Under the pieces are notes generated by a model, which worked only from the letters and a program-made list of their open reading frames with translations, ran no database searches and had not been told where the DNA came from. This document shows positions 41,798-50,921 of a stretch of 64,000 nucleotides of DNA, in pieces; within the stretch, counting starts at the first letter, position 1, and every line of letters starts with the position of its first letter. This DNA comes from Rhizocola hellebori (GTDB taxonomy: Bacteria > Actinomycetota > Actinomycetes > Mycobacteriales > Micromonosporaceae), in the NCBI RefSeq assembly GCF_016862955.1, contig NZ_BONY01000018.1:88284-152283 (forward strand), read 5' to 3'. A program made the translations under genes and the position numbers.

Positions 41798-42397
41798 ATG
41801 CGCCGTCGATTGACCGCCATGTTCCTGGCGCTGGTGACCGTGGCAGCGAGTTTGCTTGCGGGAGCTGCTCCTGCCAGCGCCGCTGATCTCAGCTTCACTT
41901 GTGGCCATGAGCCCGGCAAAATCACATGCTCCGTCAATATGCCCAACGGCAAGACTGTCACCTACATGGAATGGTGGCTAAACGGCATCTCGTGGGGACA
42001 CTCGGGTAGCAATCTTGCCATCAGCTTCGACTGTATACCTGGTAAGATCGAGACCCTCCGTTACGTCGTCGTGCTCGCGCCGCCGCTTCTGCCGCCAGGC
42101 GACAGGCGTGAAGGAACCTTTACGGTTCAATGCGCGGGCGAGCCGATCGGCAACGTCAACGCGATGTGCAGTTCGGGCGGCAACCGCCTGCAATGCTCGG
42201 TCACCTACAGCGGCGGACCCGCGGCCAGCATCAGGTGGATTATCAACGGTCAACCACGGTACTTCTTCGACAACAGCTGGTGGCTGGACATCAGCTGCCC
42301 ATCTCCCGATGTGTCGATTTCGGTCACAGTCTCCGACCTCAACAGGTCACATACGGTCGGTGGATATTGCTCATGCCACGGCGGGCCTCTCGACTGA
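41798..42397 (+). CDS. Secreted two-domain Ig-like protein
   Basis: A 199-residue protein with AGAGAGGAGATCGAG before the ATG and a clear signal peptide (FLALVTVAASLLAGAAPASA). The mature part has two similar beta-sandwich units: LSFTCGHEPGKITCSVNM with MEWWLNGISWG, and VNAMCSSGGNRLQCSVTY with IRWIINGQPRYF. The repeated Cys spacing and Trp resemble immunoglobulin-like domains. It probably forms a unit with the upstream gene. Function unknown. Confidence 0.7.
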   Translation: MRRRLTAMFLALVTVAASLLAGAAPASAADLSFTCGHEPGKITCSVNMPNGKTVTYMEWWLNGISWGHSGSNLAISFDCIPGKIETLRYVVVLAPPLLPPGDRREGTFTVQCAGEPIGNVNAMCSSGGNRLQCSVTYSGGPAASIRWIINGQPRYFFDNSWWLDISCPSPDVSISVTVSDLNRSHTVGGYCSCHGGPLD

Positions 42398-42445
42398 GCC
42401 AGCTAGCCGAAAGCCGAAGTCACGCATCCCCGAATATGCAGAACA

Positions 42446-42473
42446 TGGCCCGCAGAGCTCGCTTTGCGGGCCA
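42446..42473 (+). terminator. Terminator hairpin
   Basis: TGGCCCGCA (42446-42454) pairs with TGCGGGCCA (42465-42473), loop 10 bases, 48 bp after the Ig-like gene; a short T-rich stretch (CTTGTGTTT) follows. Confidence 0.75.
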
Positions 42474-42665
42474 CTTGTGTTTCCTGCCAATCGAAAGAGG
42501 ACAACAATGCACACGTGTGCATTGCGGACACCTGGGTCAGCGAACATCCAGATATGCCGATGACAGCGCGTTGGCTGCTGGTCTAGATTGCTCGTAGCGC
42601 AAGGTCGCCGGTAGGCGTCACAAGTCGGCAGTTCCTCCCCGGCCACGGATTGTAAGGATGCTTCG

Positions 42666-42947
42666 ATGGCGACACCCCGTATCTATGCAGACCCGTTGAA
42701 AACAGATGACGATGGTCGGCTCCTGCTGGTCACCAGAGGAACGAGGAACGACCTGCAGAAGTACGGCATCGTGCTAAGCGACGGCCTCGAGGTCGATTTC
42801 TACACCGACGACGCCGATGACGCTGGCGTTCGGGACGATCTCCTCTTCTCGGGAGTTGTGCACTTCGACGGCGAGCTTTGCGCCTGGGTCGCCGACATCG
42901 ACTGGTCACGGTGCCGGCACGCCTCCGACGTCGAGGTCAAGGACTAG
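42666..42947 (+). CDS. Small conserved-looking acidic protein
   Basis: A 93-residue soluble protein with AAGGATGCTTCG before the ATG. It reads MATPRIYADPLKTDDDGRLL, then NDLQKYGIVLSDGLEVDFYT and ELCAWVADIDWSRCRHAS. Small proteins of this appearance are common as single genes in actinomycetes; function unknown. A further protein-like stretch in another frame (GRYASDEVIATLNALPAPNN) follows at about 43010-43070 without a start. Confidence 0.65.
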   Translation: MATPRIYADPLKTDDDGRLLLVTRGTRNDLQKYGIVLSDGLEVDFYTDDADDAGVRDDLLFSGVVHFDGELCAWVADIDWSRCRHASDVEVKD

Positions 42948-43120
42948 CGCTCCACCACATTTGGGGTCTACGCCCGGTCGCTTTGCGATCCAACTTACAG
43001 ACCCTGGTCGGCAGGTATGCCTCCGACGAGGTCATCGCGACCCTCAACGCACTGCCCGCGCCCAACAACCGTGATGCCACGCCGTGGTCAGCTGATCCGA
43101 TCGTTCGCCACGAGCACGAG

Positions 43121-43148
43121 GCCGGGCCTGCCTTCCAGCAGGCCCGGC
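43121..43148. terminator. Terminator hairpin
   Basis: GCCGGGCCTGC (43121-43131) pairs with GCAGGCCCGGC (43138-43148), 11-bp perfect stem, 6-base loop, 20 bp beyond the stop of the minus-strand protease gene; a T-rich run follows on the plus side. Confidence 0.8.
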
Positions 43149-43168
43149 GACCTTTATTTCAGGTGCGC

Positions 43169-45103
43169 TCAGTACGCATACAGCGCCATGTCATCGACGG
43201 CGAACCCGGTCGTTGCCCAGTAGTCCTCGAAGGCATAGAACCTGAGCAGGATCGTCTTGCCGGCATATCGGGACAGGTCAACGGAGTGTGGCTGGTAGCC
43301 CTGTCCGCGGTTGCGGTTGGACCAGAAGCCCACCGACGTAAACAGCTCGCCGGGGCCGGCGACGTCCAGCCACATCCCGTCGGCGTTGAAATCCCGGTCA
43401 TCGGAGGAGTCGACCCGTACCCAAAGAGTCAGCATGTAGGACGTGCAGCCTGCCGGAAGCGTCACCTTCTGCTCGAGGCTGTCGGCATAGTCGTCTGATG
43501 TCCGTCCGCGGAACAGCGCGTTCCAGGTGCCGGAGCGAGCGTCGGGCCGCTGCCCGATCACGTAGGTGCTGTCTTGCCAGTTCGCCTCGCCCGACTCGAA
43601 ACCCGGGTTGGGCAGTACCTGCCCCGGGCATCCGTTGCTTCCGACGATCAACTGGAACGAGGCCGAACGGCTGCCGTTGGGGCCCTGCCCGGTGACGGTG
43701 ATCGTGTGGGTTCCCGCTGCGGGCGTGGCGTTGGCCCGCAGGACAAGCCTGGACCATGCGGCCGACAGGACAGTCTGTGGCGCGAACTCGGCGGTCACCC
43801 CGGCCGGCAGACCGGAAGCCGACAGCGCCACCGGTTGCGCGGACCCGGAGACGAGACGGATGAAGATCTCGTTGGCTATCGACCCGTTCGGCTCCACGCC
43901 CAGCACCGGATGCAAGACCGACAGGGAGAAGTCGCCCGGTGTCCGAACGGTGAGCAGCTTGTTGGGCGAGCCCGCGCCCGCGTTGGTCACCACGTCGTTG
44001 GTGGCGTCGGCGACCAGCCGGTCACGCACCTGCTGTGGGTTGAACCCTGGGTTCTGCGCCAGCACCAGCGCCGCGGTGCCTGCGGCGTGCGGTGCCGCCT
44101 GCGAGGTGCCGGTGAGGGCGCGCGTGTCGGTGTCCCCGGCCCCCCAGGCCGACACGATGGCCGAACCGGGTGCGAAAAGGTCGACGCACGAACCAAAGTT
44201 GCCGAAACGGGCATCGTTGGCGTTGGTGGCGCCCACGGTGATCGCCGCCGGCGTACCCGCAGGGGAGTAGTTGCATGCGTTGCTGCCATGGTTACCCGCC
44301 GCCACGGTGTAGGTGATGCCATCGGCGATGGAGTTGGCCACCGCCGCGTTGAGAGAGGTCCCGGCCCCGCTCAGGCTCAGGTTGGCGACGGCGAGTTCGC
44401 CAGGGTCGTGGTCGTTGGTAACCCAGTCGATGCCCTGCAGAATCTGAGCAGCCGTGCCGGTACCCGCCGCGTTGAGCACCCGGACCGCCACCAGCGTCAC
44501 GCCTTTGGCCACGCCGAACGAACTACCGCCGACGATGCCCGCCACATGCGTGCCGTGGCCGTTGGCGTCATCGGCCGTGCCGCCGTCGATGGCGTCGAAC
44601 CCGCTCACTGCGCGGCCGCCGAAGTCGCTGTGGGAGAACCGGATCCCGGTGTCCAAAATGTACGCTCGCACCCCGGCCCCGGTACCCGGATAAACGAAGC
44701 TGTTGTTCAGCGGCAGGTTGGTCTGATCGATACGGTCCAGCCCCCACGAGGGCACCGGCGACTGCGTACCAGCCATCGACACCACTTGGTTCTGCTCGAC
44801 ATAGTCCACCGACGGGTCGGCGGCGAGGCGCTTGGCCTCCAGCTCGCTCAGCGTCACCTCGAAGCCGCGCAACGCGTGCGAGTACCGGTGGCCAATTTTG
44901 CCGTTGACCCGCTTGACCCGCTCGGTGGCCGTATCGGCCACACCCTTCTTGAGCACGACGATATAGCTGTCGCGGACCACTCCCGGCGCACCAGCGCCCA
45001 GGATGGCGCCCTCGGCCGGAGCCGCCTGCGCCGCCGCGCCCAGCGCACCGACCACCAGCGCCACAGCGACACATCCGGCCGCCACGTTCTTAAATAACAA
45101 CAT
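43169..45103 (-). CDS. Secreted subtilisin-like serine protease (S8) with I9 propeptide and C-terminal domains
   Basis: A 644-residue protease. Signal peptide 1-28; I9 inhibitor propeptide about 45-110 (DSYIVVLKKGVADTATERVK ... FEVTLSELEAKRLA). Triad: Asp151 (AYILDTGI), His183 (NGHGTHVAG), Ser334 (TGTSQAAPHAAGTAA), with oxyanion Asn271 (TVAAGNHG). Past residue 400 are a beta domain (FSLSVLHPVLGVEPNGS) and a C-terminal jelly-roll domain (PNPGFESGEANWQDS) of the kind that binds carbohydrate or matrix. This is the standard actinomycete extracellular protease; it should mature by autocleavage of the propeptide. Confidence 0.93.
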   Translation of the reverse strand: MLLFKNVAAGCVAVALVVGALGAAAQAAPAEGAILGAGAPGVVRDSYIVVLKKGVADTATERVKRVNGKIGHRYSHALRGFEVTLSELEAKRLAADPSVDYVEQNQVVSMAGTQSPVPSWGLDRIDQTNLPLNNSFVYPGTGAGVRAYILDTGIRFSHSDFGGRAVSGFDAIDGGTADDANGHGTHVAGIVGGSSFGVAKGVTLVAVRVLNAAGTGTAAQILQGIDWVTNDHDPGELAVANLSLSGAGTSLNAAVANSIADGITYTVAAGNHGSNACNYSPAGTPAAITVGATNANDARFGNFGSCVDLFAPGSAIVSAWGAGDTDTRALTGTSQAAPHAAGTAALVLAQNPGFNPQQVRDRLVADATNDVVTNAGAGSPNKLLTVRTPGDFSLSVLHPVLGVEPNGSIANEIFIRLVSGSAQPVALSASGLPAGVTAEFAPQTVLSAAWSRLVLRANATPAAGTHTITVTGQGPNGSRSASFQLIVGSNGCPGQVLPNPGFESGEANWQDSTYVIGQRPDARSGTWNALFRGRTSDDYADSLEQKVTLPAGCTSYMLTLWVRVDSSDDRDFNADGMWLDVAGPGELFTSVGFWSNRNRGQGYQPHSVDLSRYAGKTILLRFYAFEDYWATTGFAVDDMALYAY

Positions 45104-45247
45104 GCCAATACAGAGGCGAGACGACCCCTGCCTGATCTGTCAAATACGCTACTTCTCACTGGCAGTCGGCCTTCGGCCGTGCGCTGGGTTGGCTGCCTGC
45201 GGTGCCGGGGTTGCGTGCTCGTTTCTAATCATCTCTACTTGTAGCCC

Positions 45248-45874
45248 ATGAAGCGAGTTTCCTTCGCGGTAGTCGTCGCGATGACACTGGTCGCCGCTGC
45301 CTGCGAAGCCAAGGAACCCGTCACGGGGACCCAACCATCCGCAGCGGCTGCCTCGGCCAGCCCCAGCCCGACCCCCAGCCCCAGCGCATCGTCCGCTGCG
45401 GCAGCCATCCACTTCACCGGCGAGGGCGCCGGCCCGTACCAGCTCGGCGTCAAAGTCGCCGAGCTGCAAAAGGACGGACAGCTCTCCGAGGTACGCAGCG
45501 GGGCTGAAACATGCGGTTACACCACCGCCATGGGGATCGGGCCGTGGAGCGGCGTGCATATCATGGCCACTCCGGACGGCATCGTGCGCTCGGTGTCCAC
45601 CCGCTCGCCGTCGCTCCCGACCGCAGCGGGGGCGCGGGTGGAGATGACCCTCGCCGAGCTTCAGGCCGTTTACGGCTCCAAAGGAGAAGTACTTTCCCGG
45701 ACTAGAGACAAGGCCAAGATTTATCTTGTCACGACAGGTCCCGACGGGCATGGCATCGTGTTCCACCTCTACCCGGACAACAGCCACAAGGCGTACGAGA
45801 TGACTGCCGCCAGTGACGCCGCCGCTGCCAAATCCGGCTTCCTCTCGGAGGAAGAGCCCATCGACGGCTGCTAG
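45248..45874 (+). CDS. Lipoprotein of unknown function
   Basis: A 208-residue lipoprotein with a lipobox at Val-Ala-Ala-Ala-Cys19 (MTLVAAACEAKE), a Ser/Pro/Ala linker and a compact domain from about residue 53 (AAIHFTGEGAGPYQLGVKVA ... VYGSKGEVLSRTRDKAKIY). The ending CG-containing pattern (EPIDGC) and GPWSGVHIMATPDGIVRSVS suggest a small globular extracytoplasmic domain. It is expected to be anchored to the outer face of the membrane. Function unknown. Confidence 0.75.
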   Translation: MKRVSFAVVVAMTLVAAACEAKEPVTGTQPSAAAASASPSPTPSPSASSAAAAIHFTGEGAGPYQLGVKVAELQKDGQLSEVRSGAETCGYTTAMGIGPWSGVHIMATPDGIVRSVSTRSPSLPTAAGARVEMTLAELQAVYGSKGEVLSRTRDKAKIYLVTTGPDGHGIVFHLYPDNSHKAYEMTAASDAAAAKSGFLSEEEPIDGC

Positions 45875-45974
45875 GACCCGAATACAGCAGCCACCCAAGC
45901 TGCGCCAAATTGGCCGGCCGCCGGGGCGGCGGCCCTGTGATCTTGCTGCTAGGTTGACGTCTCATTCGTTCTTG

Positions 45975-47150
45975 ATGGAGGCGGCGTTGACGGGCAGATG
46001 GAGCCGGTTTGGTCGGATTGCGGCGGCACTGGCCCTCATCATGGGTGCCGGTGGCCTGGCGTCTGCGAGCCCAGCCGTGGCAGCCGATACGCTCGCCGTC
46101 GCCAATGTGGAAATCGTGGAGGGTGACGTCCGTTCCTCCTACCCGATCAAACAGCGGATCACGTTGGGTGACGCGGCGGTAAGTGAACAGCACCCGATCC
46201 TGATCCGGGTTCCGGAGCCGCTGTCGCGTTACTGGAATGACGTGGTCGATGCGACATGCGACCCCGGTTTCCCTGACATCACCGCGCCGACTCAGCGGAC
46301 CTGCGTGCCGCAGTCAAAGACCCTGACCCTGGTGCATGGCCTCGGGAGCGCAGCCGCTCTGGATCTGGCTGGCCAGCCTGCGTTCGTCGTCACCGTCCAG
46401 GACACGGTGACTGGTCAGACCGCGACCGGCACCGTGCGCATCGTGTCGCAGGCAGATCTCGTGATGCACAAGCTCGTGCCGCAGACCTTGGAGGCTGACG
46501 GAAAGCTGTTCGTTCAGGTCGAAATCATGCCGCGCAACTTGGGGCCGAGCACTGCCCGCTCAGTTACTGTGCGCGCCACCTTCCACGGCACCTTCGCGTT
46601 CTACCAAATCCCGTCCAGTTGTACCGTCGCGGCCAATGTGGTCACGTGTGCGCTGGGAAATGTGCGCATCGCTGACTTTCGTTTCGTGGATTTGTTTCTC
46701 GCGCAGGCGGAGGGTTCCTACACGGTCACCGCCGAAGTGATGTCGACGAGTATCGACGCGGTGCCGTCCAACAACACCAGCCAAAGCGGGCCGTTCGACA
46801 ACGTGCGTGGGCCAAATTACGTACCACCACCCAACAACCCGCCACCTGCCAACCCCGGCCCGAACACGGGCGGCCGGGCAGAAGATCCGTCTCCGCAAAC
46901 CTCAACAGCCGCACCAGCACCCGCCGTTGTCTCGGCCCAGCCATCAGCCGACGCCGCTGCCGCCACGGACGCGCCGGCCGCCCCACGGGCAGCGGCGGAA
47001 GTCCGCCATGACGAGAACGGCAATGCCTGGCCCGCTGTGCTCGCCGGCGTTGCCTTGGCGCTGACGCTCGCTGTTACCTTCGCTTACTTCCTCATCCGCC
47101 GCCACCGCCCGGTGGCACCCGATCCGGCGCTGTCCAACCCGAGTCCGTAA
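45975..47150 (+). CDS. Surface protein with DUF11-like domain and C-terminal membrane anchor
   Basis: A 391-residue protein with a signal peptide (IAAALALIMGAGGLASASPA), a beta-rich ectodomain including a DUF11/CARDB-like segment (VEIMPRNLGPSTARSVTVRA), a Pro/Ala linker (PPPNNPPPANPGPNTGG) and a C-terminal transmembrane helix (VLAGVALALTLAVTFAYFLI) followed by RRHR. The layout is that of an anchored surface protein. It resembles the gene at 58802 in layout. The ATG at 45975 is chosen; a TTG at 45987 with GGAGGCGG before it is also possible. Confidence 0.72.
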   Translation: MEAALTGRWSRFGRIAAALALIMGAGGLASASPAVAADTLAVANVEIVEGDVRSSYPIKQRITLGDAAVSEQHPILIRVPEPLSRYWNDVVDATCDPGFPDITAPTQRTCVPQSKTLTLVHGLGSAAALDLAGQPAFVVTVQDTVTGQTATGTVRIVSQADLVMHKLVPQTLEADGKLFVQVEIMPRNLGPSTARSVTVRATFHGTFAFYQIPSSCTVAANVVTCALGNVRIADFRFVDLFLAQAEGSYTVTAEVMSTSIDAVPSNNTSQSGPFDNVRGPNYVPPPNNPPPANPGPNTGGRAEDPSPQTSTAAPAPAVVSAQPSADAAAATDAPAAPRAAAEVRHDENGNAWPAVLAGVALALTLAVTFAYFLIRRHRPVAPDPALSNPSP

Positions 47151-47176
47151 GCGGATTGGCGTGCGGCGGCAGGGGA

Positions 47177-47704
47177 TCAGCTGGGCGCTATCCCGAAGAG
47201 TTCGCTGACAGTGTCGTAGTACTTCGTCGTGCGTCCTAGAGCAGTCATGCCAAGCCGTCTGCAGACGGCTTGGGAGGCATGGTTGTCCGGATGGGTAACG
47301 GCAAGGACCTTCCCCAGCCCACGGCCAAATGCATCGTGCAGGACGGTCTGCGCTGCTTCGGTGGCATAGCCGTGTCCCCAGGCGTCCGGGTGCAAGTGCC
47401 AGCCGATTTCGACGTCATTCGGCTCGCTGCAGGATTCCCCGGCAGATAAACGGATTGGCTTGAGCAGGAGGTTGCCGACCAGTAGTTCGTTCGCCGTGGT
47501 GATCGCCCAGATGCCGTGGATGGGGTGCTCGATGGCGCGCCGACGCCTGATCGACGCGAGCGCGTCGTCCTTGGTTCTCATGGTCGTGGGATGCGCACCG
47601 AGGAAGCGCACGACCTCCCAACGCGACTCCAGATCCAGAAGGAAGTCGGCGTCGGCGTCGTGCCAAGGACGCAGCAGGAGGCGGTCGCTCGTGATCGTGC
47701 GCAT
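47177..47704 (-). CDS. GNAT acetyltransferase, RimJ/RimL type
   Basis: A 175-residue N-acetyltransferase. It starts RTITSDRLLLRPWHDADADF, as in RimJ/RimL-type enzymes, with the acetyl-CoA site around EIGWHLHPDAWGHGYATEAA (the Q/RxxGxG/A motif is here WGHGYA) and the C-terminal KVLAVTHPDNHASQAVCRRL. The substrate may be a protein N-terminus, ribosomal protein or small amine. The ATG at 47704 starts the conserved domain; an upstream start would add a non-conserved segment. Confidence 0.87.
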   Translation of the reverse strand: MRTITSDRLLLRPWHDADADFLLDLESRWEVVRFLGAHPTTMRTKDDALASIRRRRAIEHPIHGIWAITTANELLVGNLLLKPIRLSAGESCSEPNDVEIGWHLHPDAWGHGYATEAAQTVLHDAFGRGLGKVLAVTHPDNHASQAVCRRLGMTALGRTTKYYDTVSELFGIAPS

Positions 47705-48168
47705 GCCACCGAATCTAGTCAGTACCAGGCCGATGGCAACGTAGTGCTCACCCGAAACGGTCGTCGTCGATCGCCGGGTCCGTCGCGCTTGCGCCACAGA
47801 TCGCACGGTGACCACAATCGGTGCGGCTGACGCGGCCCTCACTCCAGCGATGTCCTACACGCTCTACTACCTCGACCGGCCACGTCAGCTTCTTGCCGCC
47901 GAACCAGCCCAGACATCGCAAGCCGAAGGTCCGGGGTGGCCGGTACTCTCGGAGGATGCGAGTCCAGACGCCTCTGGTCCTGCGTAGCACCGCCTGTATG
48001 AACGCGGGCGCTGAGGAAAGCCGCTCGGTGTGGCGCCGCTGTCGAGTGGCCGACGATCAACAATCCATATCGTGGGTACGTCTGTGGCCCTTAGGTTGAT
48101 CGGTTAACCGCACGTTTCTCCTTATGGTGGGTCACCAGGGCATGTCATGTCGGGGGAAGGAAGACTAC
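47705..48168. other. Intergenic region without a confident gene
   Basis: 464 bp between divergent genes. A minus-strand open stretch near 47750-47990 (YRPPRTFGLRCLGWFGGKKL) lacks a good start and resembles no family I know. Nothing else is convincing. Confidence 0.35.
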
Positions 48169-48972
48169 GTGCGAGTGAGAGGCTATGCGCCGGCGACTCC
48201 GTGCTGGGCGGTGCATTACAGCGGAAATGTAGCCATCACGTCGGCCTTCTACGCTGGCCTCTTCGGCTGGACGACGGAGACGCACAACGGTGCCACCGTG
48301 TTCCTGCTGCGCGACCTCGCCGTGGCGGGCTTGGTGGACATTTCCGGTGGGCCCGCAACGCCAGGCCAGCGCCCTGGTTGGCTGACCCACGTCTCCACCG
48401 ACGACATCGACGTCACGTCCCAGCTCGTGGTCGAGGCCGGCGGCACTGTGCTGCGCCCTGCGGTGGAGGTGGGCACGCGCGGGGGGTCCGCGGTGTTCGC
48501 AGACTCGCTTGGTGCGGTTTTCGGGGTATGGCAACGCGGGGTGACCGCCGGTGCCGCTTTCGCCGGTGCCCAGGTCATCGACGAGCCGGGCGCGGTGACG
48601 TGGAGCGAGGTCGTCACCCGCGACACGCCGACGACAGCCGCGTTCTACGGCAAGGTGTTCGGCTGGACCAAGCAACGCGGAACGGCCTCGGAGCACGAGT
48701 ACTACGAGTGGCTCCTGACCAATCGGGTGGTTGGCGGAATCAGCATGATGGACGGCGGGCACTACCCGCCAGGCACCCCGCCGCACTGGCGCACGATCGT
48801 ACAGGTCGGCGACTGTGCTCAGGTCGTGACGCGGACCACCGAGCTGGGCGGCATGGTGCTGGCCGGACCGGTGGACGCCGACATCGGCTGGGCTGCTTAC
48901 ATCGCCGACCCGACCGGAGGGACGCTCCTGGTCATCGAACCGCTGCCGGAATTGGTCAGCGCCCTGGCATAG
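48169..48972 (+). CDS. VOC (glyoxalase/bleomycin-resistance fold) two-domain protein
   Basis: A 267-residue protein made of two VOC modules, 1-125 (CWAVHYSGNVAITSAFYAGL) and 130-267 (VTWSEVVTRDTPTTAAFYGK), as in the actinobacterial Cfp30B/hydroxylase-like group. Both modules carry the FYxxxFGWT repeat (YAGLFGWT and YGKVFGWT). I chose the GTG at 48169, with GGAAGGAAG upstream; an ATG at 48142 would add nine residues. Family members bind metals or small molecules; the exact role here is unknown. Confidence 0.85.
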   Translation: MRVRGYAPATPCWAVHYSGNVAITSAFYAGLFGWTTETHNGATVFLLRDLAVAGLVDISGGPATPGQRPGWLTHVSTDDIDVTSQLVVEAGGTVLRPAVEVGTRGGSAVFADSLGAVFGVWQRGVTAGAAFAGAQVIDEPGAVTWSEVVTRDTPTTAAFYGKVFGWTKQRGTASEHEYYEWLLTNRVVGGISMMDGGHYPPGTPPHWRTIVQVGDCAQVVTRTTELGGMVLAGPVDADIGWAAYIADPTGGTLLVIEPLPELVSALA

Positions 48973-49061
48973 GCAGCGACCAAGTCGGCAGGCATTGATA
49001 CATCGGTCATGGCGACCTCGTAACCAGTTGGTAAGGCTCCTTTGCCGGCTGGGCTTCTACT

Positions 49062-50225
49062 ATGGCTGCTGTGATTCGGATGTTTGGCACCACGTGGTGC
49101 GGAGACTGCAAGCGGGCCAAGAAGTTCTTCGGGGAACACCGGATCGCCTACGAGTGGACCGACATCGATGGTGACCTGGAGGGCCAGCGGATTGTTGTCG
49201 CGGCAAACGGCGGCAAACGGATTATTCCTACCATCTTCTTCGAAGACGGGACCATCCTCGCGGAACCATCCAATGTGGAGCTTGCTCGGCAGCTGGGGCT
49301 GAAAACCGCGCCCGATTGCGAGTTTTATGACGCCGTTGTGGTGGGAGGTGGCCCGGCGGGCTTGACCGCCGCGCTCTATCTGGCCCGAGACGGGTTCGAC
49401 GTGCTGGTCGCCGACCGCGGCGGACTGGGTGGCCAGGCCGGTATCACCGAGCAGCTTGACAATTTTCCCGGCTTTCCCGAGGGCATCGGCGGCGGCGAGT
49501 TCGCCGACCGGCTCGTCGCCCAGTGCCGCCGATTCGGTGTCGAGCTGCTCTCCGCGGCCGAGGTGGCCGGATTCGATCGGGACGGCGCCTACCTCACCAT
49601 CCGGTTCAGCGATGACCACAAGGTCACGGCATCGGCCTTGCTGTTGGCGCCCGGGTCGACCTATCGGCGGCTGGGGGTGCCAGGCGAGCAAGACTTCATT
49701 GGCGCGGGTGTGCATTTCTGCGCCACATGCGAAGGCGCTTTCTATCGGGATCGGGAAGTGCTGGTCATCGGTGGTGGGAACAGCGCTGTCGAAGAGGGAG
49801 TCTTCCTGACTCGTTATGCGAGCAAGGTGACGATCCTCGTGCGCGGGGATCGGCTTACCGCCAGCGCGGTGGCTGTGGAAAAGGCAACCACCAATTCAAA
49901 GATTGCTATCCGGTACCAGTCTGAAGTGACCGCATTCAACGGCGGCAACGGGTTCACCGGGGTGACTCTCGCTGACGGCTCCGAGATAACCGGCGCTGCC
50001 GCCTTCGTCTTCATCGGGCTTGACCCGAACACACAGTTCCTCCGCGACGTGGTAGACCTGCGCCCGGACGGCACAATCGCCACCTCCGAAACGCTGCAGA
50101 CAAGCAGCGCGGGTGTTTTCGCGGCCGGAGACGCCAGGTTCGGCTCGACCAAACAACTGGTCTCCGCCGCCGGTGAAGGAGCCACCGCAGCCCTGATGAT
50201 CCGAAGCTTCCTGGAAAAGCGCTAA
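49062..50225 (+). CDS. Glutaredoxin/mycoredoxin-thioredoxin reductase fusion
   Basis: A 387-residue fusion. Residues 1-85 are a glutaredoxin-like domain with Cys13-Gly-Asp-Cys16 (TTWCGDCKRAKKFF) and the cis-Pro region RIIPTIFFEDG. Residues 88-387 are thioredoxin-reductase-like: FAD site VVGGGPAGLTAALYL, redox pair Cys220-Ala-Thr-Cys223 (HFCATCEGAFY), NADPH site VIGGGNSAVEEGVF and the C-terminal FAD contact GVFAAGDARFG. It probably moves electrons from NADPH to the fused CxxC and on to mycothiol or protein disulfides. In actinobacteria redoxins usually sit in separate genes, so the fusion is notable. Confidence 0.92.
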   Translation: MAAVIRMFGTTWCGDCKRAKKFFGEHRIAYEWTDIDGDLEGQRIVVAANGGKRIIPTIFFEDGTILAEPSNVELARQLGLKTAPDCEFYDAVVVGGGPAGLTAALYLARDGFDVLVADRGGLGGQAGITEQLDNFPGFPEGIGGGEFADRLVAQCRRFGVELLSAAEVAGFDRDGAYLTIRFSDDHKVTASALLLAPGSTYRRLGVPGEQDFIGAGVHFCATCEGAFYRDREVLVIGGGNSAVEEGVFLTRYASKVTILVRGDRLTASAVAVEKATTNSKIAIRYQSEVTAFNGGNGFTGVTLADGSEITGAAAFVFIGLDPNTQFLRDVVDLRPDGTIATSETLQTSSAGVFAAGDARFGSTKQLVSAAGEGATAALMIRSFLEKR

Positions 50226-50248
50226 ACAAGCGAACACCTGGACCGGGT

Positions 50249-50854
50249 TTACCGATAGGCAATTAGCTCGGCCGGCAGCGCCACGACGGCATCGAGCGTC
50301 GCCCCGACCGCGGTCGGGATCCACTCCTCGGTGAGCTCCGAATTGAGCCGGAAGACGCTGTCGGCCAGCGCGGCAGGTTCGACGAGACGATCGCGGATGC
50401 CGAGAAGCTCGGCGACCTCAAGCACGCCAACGGTGCCGGATCCGAGGAGCTCGGTCTGGATCCGCGCAATCACCGGCTTGTCCCATTCCAGCCAGTATTC
50501 GAGCTCGGTCACCCGCAACCCGACCGCATCCGAATGGATGCCCAGCCCACGCACCGTCAGGACGGCGCCGAGCTCGCCCAAGGCCAGCCGGTCACCTGTC
50601 CGCGGGTTGTCGACCACCGTCCACCCCGGAATGCGCGCGACCGGGTCGAATCGGCGCACCTCAACGAAGCTGTTGACGTGAGCCAATCCCCACTGCATGG
50701 CTACCGGCTCCATGGCCAGGCAGCTCAGATGCCACGCACCGGCCGTGTCGACCGGCGGGACTCCGGCCACACTCATGTAGGGCTGCAGCATGACGGTCTG
50801 ACCAGGCAGGTCGAGAACGGGAAGTCCACATGCGAGACACGACATCAGGCGCAT
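50249..50854 (-). CDS. Protein of unknown function with N-terminal zinc-ribbon-like CxxC
   Basis: A 201-residue soluble protein starting at the ATG at 50854 (AGGAT upstream). The first residues hold CLACG, and HLSCL follows at about residue 43; these three Cys and nearby His could bind zinc. The rest is helical and beta mixed (VTELEYWLEWDKPVIARIQT). No family recognised. Its single-gene setting gives no functional hint. Confidence 0.62.
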   Translation of the reverse strand: MRLMSCLACGLPVLDLPGQTVMLQPYMSVAGVPPVDTAGAWHLSCLAMEPVAMQWGLAHVNSFVEVRRFDPVARIPGWTVVDNPRTGDRLALGELGAVLTVRGLGIHSDAVGLRVTELEYWLEWDKPVIARIQTELLGSGTVGVLEVAELLGIRDRLVEPAALADSVFRLNSELTEEWIPTAVGATLDAVVALPAELIAYR

Positions 50855-50921
50855 GAATCGATCCTACGCGGCGCCGACCGGGACAGCCGGTGTCAGAGGC
50901 GAATCCCGGGCGGCACGGGCG

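Noticed and set aside
43010..43074. Protein-like stretch after the 93-residue gene
   Set aside because: No start or ribosome binding site and too short to call; mentioned only as a possible remnant.
43574..45097. Plus-strand open frame of over 500 codons opposite the protease gene
   Set aside because: Antisense shadow of the S8 protease with its complete catalytic triad; no start site or domain.
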